Below, piece by piece: positions 60,050 to 64,000 of a stretch of 64,000 nucleotides of DNA. The DNA comes from Hufsiella arboris. Its GTDB lineage: Bacteria; Bacteroidota; Bacteroidia; Sphingobacteriales; Sphingobacteriaceae. How positions within the stretch are numbered: position 1 is the first letter of the stretch; every line of letters begins with the position of its first letter. The notes beneath the pieces were generated by a model, which had not been told where the DNA came from, did not search any database, and saw only the letters and a list, made by a program, of their open reading frames with translations. A program made the translations under genes and the position numbers. The stretch covers positions 27,609 through 91,608 of the forward strand of contig NZ_WVHT01000012.1 of assembly GCF_009834875.1 (NCBI RefSeq), in the 5' to 3' direction.

Positions 60050-62521
60050 CTAAAACCGCGCTGAAACCCTGATTCCCTGCGATTGATTTTCGCCACGGTT
60101 GAAGGACCACGCATAAGTTAGCCGGAATGCGAGGTACTGAACACCGACTGTAAGCTCACTATAATTGTTAAGAATTGGCGTGCTCAGATAATTAAAACCT
60201 ACTATTTCCTGCAACTTTAACTTCCGTATCAACGGAACCTTATTTAGGAAGAACCCTGAAAAGTTCTGCTCGGCATGGCCTTCAATATACTTGTCAGGCG
60301 TACTGTACAGGTAGTAATCCAGCAGCAGAAAGTTATTAAGTGTTTCACGTAAGATAGCTACCTCGTTCGATTTAAACTGAAAATAATCCGGGAAATACGC
60401 GTTATCGCGATTCAAAAACTTCCCCGCCCCAACGAAAAAAGAAAAGCTGCCATACATTCCGGTGTGAATCGATTCTTTAGAAAGGTCAGCACTTAACTGG
60501 CTGTATTTCGTATCGGAAGAGAGAAATCCTTTAAAAGCCTGTGTGTAACTAACCCCAAGTTTTGGCCATTTAGATGGCAGGTAAACCCTTCCCGCCGGGT
60601 ACGTAGCATACTTATTGCTGAAATCATAACTCAACCGGCCGCTTACTTTAAACGCCTGGTTTTGCGGAAACAGCGGCACGTCCTGATCGGGGTGGAATGG
60701 GTTGTTGGAAGTGTACTCCCGCGACTTAATGTCTATAATTTTAAAATCGGATGTATTTGAAAGCGTCCGCCTGTCGGCATATGCGGCTCCTGCGTTAACT
60801 ATTAGTCCGCCTGCAATACGTTGTGAATAATTTAAGGCGATCTCCTGCCTGCGATAAAGCTTTTGTAAATTCCGTTCTGCCAGCAATGAGTAAATACCAT
60901 TAATAAGTGACGGTATGGAAGCGGTGTTATTTAGATCAACAACGTCCGATCCGAGCCTGAAACCTATAGTGGCTTTACCTAGCGGGATATTTCCATCTGT
61001 GTTGGCACTGAATAATTTATTTGAGAACCCGTAGCGCAAATGGCCGTTTAAATTAAGATACCGGTTGTTCAAGGTGTCGATTTGTTTGGTATACCCGGCA
61101 CCAACATTCAATGCGAAACCTTCCACAGTGTTAAAAAGAACCGACTGAAGCATCGAATTGATGTGAAAATTCTCTTTACGATACCTGTTCCTGGCAGAGT
61201 AACCTTCTCCGAATAAGAACGACAAGGGCTTAAACCGGTTGCCGGCACTATCCAGCGAATCAAGGTAAACTTTCGACTCCCGCCTTTTCGCCAGCGCATC
61301 CTTTTTTTGATAGTCGGTGCGTTCCTCAGCCGTTAGTGGCACCGGCCGCGCCTGCTGCCAGTATGATGAATCGCGTTTTGCAACATCTTTTGTGATACGC
61401 ACCACTTCGTTAAAATCCTTCTTTGCCAATTGCGGATGCAAGTTATAGCTCCTGTAAACTGCAATAAAGTATCCCAGAAACTTAAATCCGAATACGCCGC
61501 CGCTGAATTCAAACTTGGTTGACGAGGGCATCCATATCTTATCCGTCACCGGATAAAATTGCTGGTTTACCTGCAGCGTGTCTACAAAATTTATATTGGC
61601 GTCTTTCGTTATCGTCAAATCAAGAGCAGAAATCCGCCAGCTGTCTTCGAGTATATAAATAAAGCCTGAAAATGCCGGGTCATGCTGCCGCTTCGGAATT
61701 ACTTGTATTTTATTAACTGTTTCGCCATTTTCATTTACCGCACCAATATATTTATAGCGGTAGTATAAAAAGGCATTATCCGCAATCGGCGACACGAGTG
61801 GCCGGTTGCTCAGGCCAGTCCAATCCTGGTAATTTTCGTAGAAATTCACCTGCATATCAGATGCCCGGTTAAAGCTGAAAGCTCGATTGCTTCCCGATAC
61901 TTTCGACGAGATCATTTCCTCGTGTACCAGGTCGGGTTCCGTAAATGAATAACGCGATTCCGACTCTGAAAGATAAATGATTCCACGGCGGTTGGAGTCT
62001 AAGCCGATCTCTTTTCCAAGTTCATCGATACTCTTGCCCAAAAATTTTTTCGGTGCATCTTTCAACTTTTGCAGACCCTTTATGTAGACGTCGGCTGTAA
62101 AAGCTTTTACTTCGTGCAGGTAAGTCTTCCGTTTTTTTATTGCGTGACGAATAATCTCGTAAGCAGGATCCTCTTTCGAAGCTTTTACAATTACGTCATT
62201 CAGTTGATAATTTTCCGAATAGAGCTCGACGTTTAATTGCTGATCTCCTTGCAAAACCACCGGCTTAATTACCATTTTATAACCGACGGCTTTAAAGATC
62301 AGCTCATAGTTACCGGGTTTCAATGTTAGCTGAAACTCGCCTTCGCTGTTTGCCGAAGTGCCGATTGAGGGATATTTACTGTAAACGCTTGCGAATGCAA
62401 CGGGCCGTTTAAGCTGGTCGGTTACTTTACCGGTGATGCGGAAAGTTTGTGCGAAAGAAAGGGAGTTAAATAAGGTTAGGATTAAGATGGAGATTAAGGT
62501 TGAGATTGAGGGCATCAGCAT
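60050..62521 (-). CDS. DUF5686 protein with carboxypeptidase-like regulatory domain
   Basis: A 823-residue outer-membrane-associated protein. Signal peptide to about residue 24 (S-F-A-Q). A CarboxypepD_reg-like domain follows (I-T-G-K-V-T-D-Q-L-K-R-P-V-A-F-A-S-V-Y). The rest matches DUF5686: R-H-A-I-K-K-R-K-T-Y-L, and later strand-rich segments with Y-S-Q-R-I, ending in an aromatic/basic barrel terminus (R-V-S-A-R-F). It resembles SusC-type N-terminal architecture without the plug, so it is probably a surface or barrel protein with unknown role. It is monocistronic. Confidence 0.85.
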   Translation of the reverse strand: MLMPSISTLISILILTLFNSLSFAQTFRITGKVTDQLKRPVAFASVYSKYPSIGTSANSEGEFQLTLKPGNYELIFKAVGYKMVIKPVVLQGDQQLNVELYSENYQLNDVIVKASKEDPAYEIIRHAIKKRKTYLHEVKAFTADVYIKGLQKLKDAPKKFLGKSIDELGKEIGLDSNRRGIIYLSESESRYSFTEPDLVHEEMISSKVSGSNRAFSFNRASDMQVNFYENYQDWTGLSNRPLVSPIADNAFLYYRYKYIGAVNENGETVNKIQVIPKRQHDPAFSGFIYILEDSWRISALDLTITKDANINFVDTLQVNQQFYPVTDKIWMPSSTKFEFSGGVFGFKFLGYFIAVYRSYNLHPQLAKKDFNEVVRITKDVAKRDSSYWQQARPVPLTAEERTDYQKKDALAKRRESKVYLDSLDSAGNRFKPLSFLFGEGYSARNRYRKENFHINSMLQSVLFNTVEGFALNVGAGYTKQIDTLNNRYLNLNGHLRYGFSNKLFSANTDGNIPLGKATIGFRLGSDVVDLNNTASIPSLINGIYSLLAERNLQKLYRRQEIALNYSQRIAGGLIVNAGAAYADRRTLSNTSDFKIIDIKSREYTSNNPFHPDQDVPLFPQNQAFKVSGRLSYDFSNKYATYPAGRVYLPSKWPKLGVSYTQAFKGFLSSDTKYSQLSADLSKESIHTGMYGSFSFFVGAGKFLNRDNAYFPDYFQFKSNEVAILRETLNNFLLLDYYLYSTPDKYIEGHAEQNFSGFFLNKVPLIRKLKLQEIVGFNYLSTPILNNYSELTVGVQYLAFRLTYAWSFNRGENQSQGIRVSARF

Positions 62522-62918
62522 GAATGGTTTCCCCTAAAATCGTGAAAAGACGCCGAAAACCAAGGCGTAAATTGTTAAAGTATGTTAAGACTAGACTCTG
62601 AGACGTTTCAATTCCTTCGCCATTCTTGCATTCAATTCCATATTTTTGCCGTCCAATTTTCGCATCAGGCGAAATGGGTATATCAAAAGTGAACGGAAAT
62701 AGATAATATAGGCAACTAAAGTTAAATGCTCAGATTTTACTGGGCAAGAATGGTGGTCCTGGTGTACTCAAACAAAACGACAGTAGTGACTTACCCAGAA
62801 CATCTGTACAAATAAATTATACCATCGATTAGTAGCATTTAGTTAGTGATTTCATCTGCGGGCAACTTTCTGGTAAACCGCAGGTGTACATGTCGGTCAA
62901 AGTATGTAATAACTAAAC
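62522..62918. other. Gap of about 400 bp with only a -7-like box
   Basis: No gene is credible. A TATTTTTG at 62641-62648 is a good -7 box on the plus strand, without a clear -33, and is followed by a 10-codon frame from ATG 62674 that stops at once. The sequence could be a promoter remnant or the decayed start of a lost gene. Confidence 0.35.
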
Positions 62919-62945
62919 GAGCCGCCCATTTCTATGAGCGGCTCG
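62919..62945 (-). terminator. Terminator of the 63019-63582 gene
   Basis: CGAGCCGC (62919-62926) pairs with GCGGCTCG (62938-62945). On the minus strand the hairpin is followed by TTTAGTTA. It lies 73 bp after the gene's stop; between them are repeats of TTCGAC, including ATCTGTTCGAC twice (62982, 63004). Confidence 0.65.
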
Positions 62946-63018
62946 CATATCTTGTCAAATTGGCAGGGTTTTTCAAACTCTATCTGTTCGACACCGGTTC
63001 GACATCTGTTCGACCGGG

Positions 63019-63582
63019 CTACGACACCGCCAATTCCTTAACTGACAAATTTGCAGCCATATCTTTTGCGCGAACGGTAATCTTATCGCCTGATAGACTA
63101 TCGTTTACCTGTGTAGCTGTAAACAACCAGTTGTAACCGTCGGATGCGCTTTGTGCTTCGCCTTGTTCCACTACGCTTCCGTCCTCATTGGTGATTGTTA
63201 CGCTTACAGCTTTTACTTTAAAACTGTCAGTTACCTGGATGTTGATTACGTCGCCAGGCTGACCGTGGTAGGCGGAGAAATCAACTGTTTGGATGTCGGG
63301 AGCGTCGAAAAAGTCGGCGATGGCGACATTGTAAATTGTTTTTCCATCCTTAGCCTCTGGCTGATACATCGCCTTTGTTTCCGGGTTAGCCATGGCGGCC
63401 TTCGCATAAAATACAGCCTGCTGAAATTTTTGCTGCACTTGTTTTTGACCTTCTGTGCTTTCGCCGCTGTGTGTTGGTACCTTCCCCACAATTGTTTTTC
63501 CGTTACGCTGGCTGAAAACCAGCAGATCGCCTACTTTACCGCTGAGGCCATGCGTCACAATGTTGTTTTTTGATTGTGCCAT
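63019..63582 (-). CDS. Conserved hypothetical protein with SGKVGDLLVF N terminus
   Basis: A 187-residue protein not assigned to a family with confidence. The N terminus (G-L-S-G-K-V-G-D-L-L-V-F-S-Q-R-N-G-K-T-I-V-G-K-V-P) resembles the opening of DUF6266-type proteins and of some phage structural proteins. A helical middle (E-G-Q-K-Q-V-Q-Q-K-F-Q-Q-A-V-F-Y-A-K) follows, then a C-terminal Ig-like strand region from about residue 105 (V-I-N-I-Q-V-T-D-S-F-K-V-K-A-V-S-V-T-I-T). There is no signal peptide. Its location next to an integrase remnant is compatible with a mobile-element origin, but this is weak. Confidence 0.55.
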   Translation of the reverse strand: MAQSKNNIVTHGLSGKVGDLLVFSQRNGKTIVGKVPTHSGESTEGQKQVQQKFQQAVFYAKAAMANPETKAMYQPEAKDGKTIYNVAIADFFDAPDIQTVDFSAYHGQPGDVINIQVTDSFKVKAVSVTITNEDGSVVEQGEAQSASDGYNWLFTATQVNDSLSGDKITVRAKDMAANLSVKELAVS

Positions 63583-63683
63583 TCCTGATAAGAATTTAAG
63601 TGAAAAAATTGGTTAATTCTGATTAGCAACCCATGATAAGCGTCTAATCGTCCATTTTTAACGTGGTTGAAATTGGGATAGTT

Positions 63684-63704
63684 ACACCCTAAATTTTAGG
63701 GTGT
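63684..63704. repeat. ACACCCTAAA palindrome 5' of the recombinase remnant
   Basis: ACACCCTAAA and TTTAGGGTGT form a perfect 10-bp dyad around one T. A partial repeat (AGGGTGTTT) recurs at about 63721-63730. It lies 65 bp before the integrase-like remnant. Confidence 0.55.
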
Positions 63705-63768
63705 TTTAACGGGTATGAAGGAGGGTGTTTCCCGCAAAAGCTCAAATAATGTGATTTAATGGTGTTTT

Positions 63769-63906
63769 ATGCGGGCTTTAACGAATTACATCGGCGGTTT
63801 GTATTTTCTCGATTTAGGCCACAACAGCAGTAAAACAACCGAAATTTACACCCACGTCGGCAGCAGTTTCCTACAAAAAATAAGGAGTCCTTTTGATGAG
63901 CTTTGA
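63769..63906 (+). pseudogene. Tyrosine recombinase (integrase) C-terminal remnant
   Basis: A 45-codon frame ends in the typical Bacteroidota integrase C terminus: L-G-H-N-S-S-K-T-T-E-I-Y-T-H-V followed by L-Q-K-I-R-S-P-F-D-E-L and stop. It keeps the His of the LGH block and the catalytic Tyr of the Y-T-H motif. The box I arginine, H-x-x-R motif and the whole N-terminal DNA-binding domain are missing. The segment just before LGH (G-G-L-Y-F-L-D) looks shortened relative to the normal G-T-D-L-R-Y-I-Q-x-L-L. It cannot be active. It is a fossil of an integrated element, or one edge of one. Confidence 0.8.
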
Positions 63907-63939
63907 AAAAAATTATATTCGTAAAATAAGATGGTCGAA

Positions 63940-63995
63940 AATCATCCTTATACACCCGTTTTTGGTTGTATAAGGATGGTTTTATCATCCTTATA
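63940..63995. repeat. ATCCTTATACA hairpin and direct repeat at the window edge
   Basis: A 15-bp stem (one wobble) at 63940-63954/63967-63981 with a 12-nt loop lies 33 bp after the recombinase remnant. The 12-mer ATCATCCTTATA recurs at 63941-63952 and 63984-63995 with 43-bp spacing. The repeat may go on outside the window, so its extent is unknown. Confidence 0.65.
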
Positions 63996-64000
63996 AACAA

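Noticed and set aside
63940..63995. CRISPR array
   Set aside because: Only two copies of a 12-mer are visible and one is part of a hairpin. No cas genes lie in the window.
63767..64000. 77-codon minus-strand frame at the right edge
   Set aside because: It is the antisense of the integrase remnant and of the hairpin repeat. The plus-strand reading gives a clear recombinase C terminus.

Overview
This window looks like a chromosomal segment from a Bacteroidota bacterium of the Sphingobacteriaceae (Pedobacter/Mucilaginibacter type). The evidence is a gliding-motility lipoprotein GldB, a SusC/SusD pair, a eukaryotic-type NADP isocitrate dehydrogenase, an SDR-type threonine dehydrogenase, and promoters of the Bacteroidota form (TTTG or TTG, about 19-20 bp, then TAnnTTTG) with no strong Shine-Dalgarno sites. 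The genus is inferred from gene content and was not tested by a database search.

1-38.6 kb is mostly housekeeping, in short operons. It holds a DHFR-like protein, a class D beta-lactamase, tRNA-Phe, a two-gene iron-sulfur oxidoreductase, an AsmA/YciI cluster, mtgA, the rpsF-rpsR-rplI operon, dnaX, icd, an e(P4)-type phosphatase, a patatin, gldB, nadE, lnt, rsmI/serS, a PBP4-type peptidase facing a LysM lytic transglycosylase, asd, a large lamin-tail surface protein, an L-threonine dehydrogenase and a YebC protein. Six intergenic gaps in this part carry members of one family of foldback (inverted-arm) repeats of about 100-320 bp. They usually sit just after a gene's stop codon. This family is the best candidate here for something not well described.

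38.6-55.2 kb, all on the minus strand, is a polysaccharide-utilisation locus. It encodes a membrane-anchored propeller/Y_Y_Y/LuxR-type regulator, SusC, SusD, a LamG surface lipoprotein, two GH144-type glucanases (beta-1,2-glucan endo-hydrolases in the characterised members), a GH43-type enzyme with discoidin and Fn3-like parts, a GH3 beta-glucosidase and a serine esterase. The likely substrate is beta-1,2-glucan or a decorated relative. A terminator-like hairpin separates the binding/import genes from the hydrolase genes, and a perfect dyad lies between the regulator and susC.

55.2-64 kb holds tRNA hydroxylase trhO, a DUF486 protein, a class II cyclic-nucleotide phosphodiesterase-like protein, a GNAT, a YjbR-like protein, an acyltransferase-3 protein, a DUF5686 outer-membrane-type protein and one unknown protein. 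At the right edge is a 45-codon remnant of a tyrosine recombinase. It keeps the C-terminal LGH...Tyr block, is flanked by hairpins, and is followed by a repeat that runs to the window edge, which suggests a decayed mobile element.
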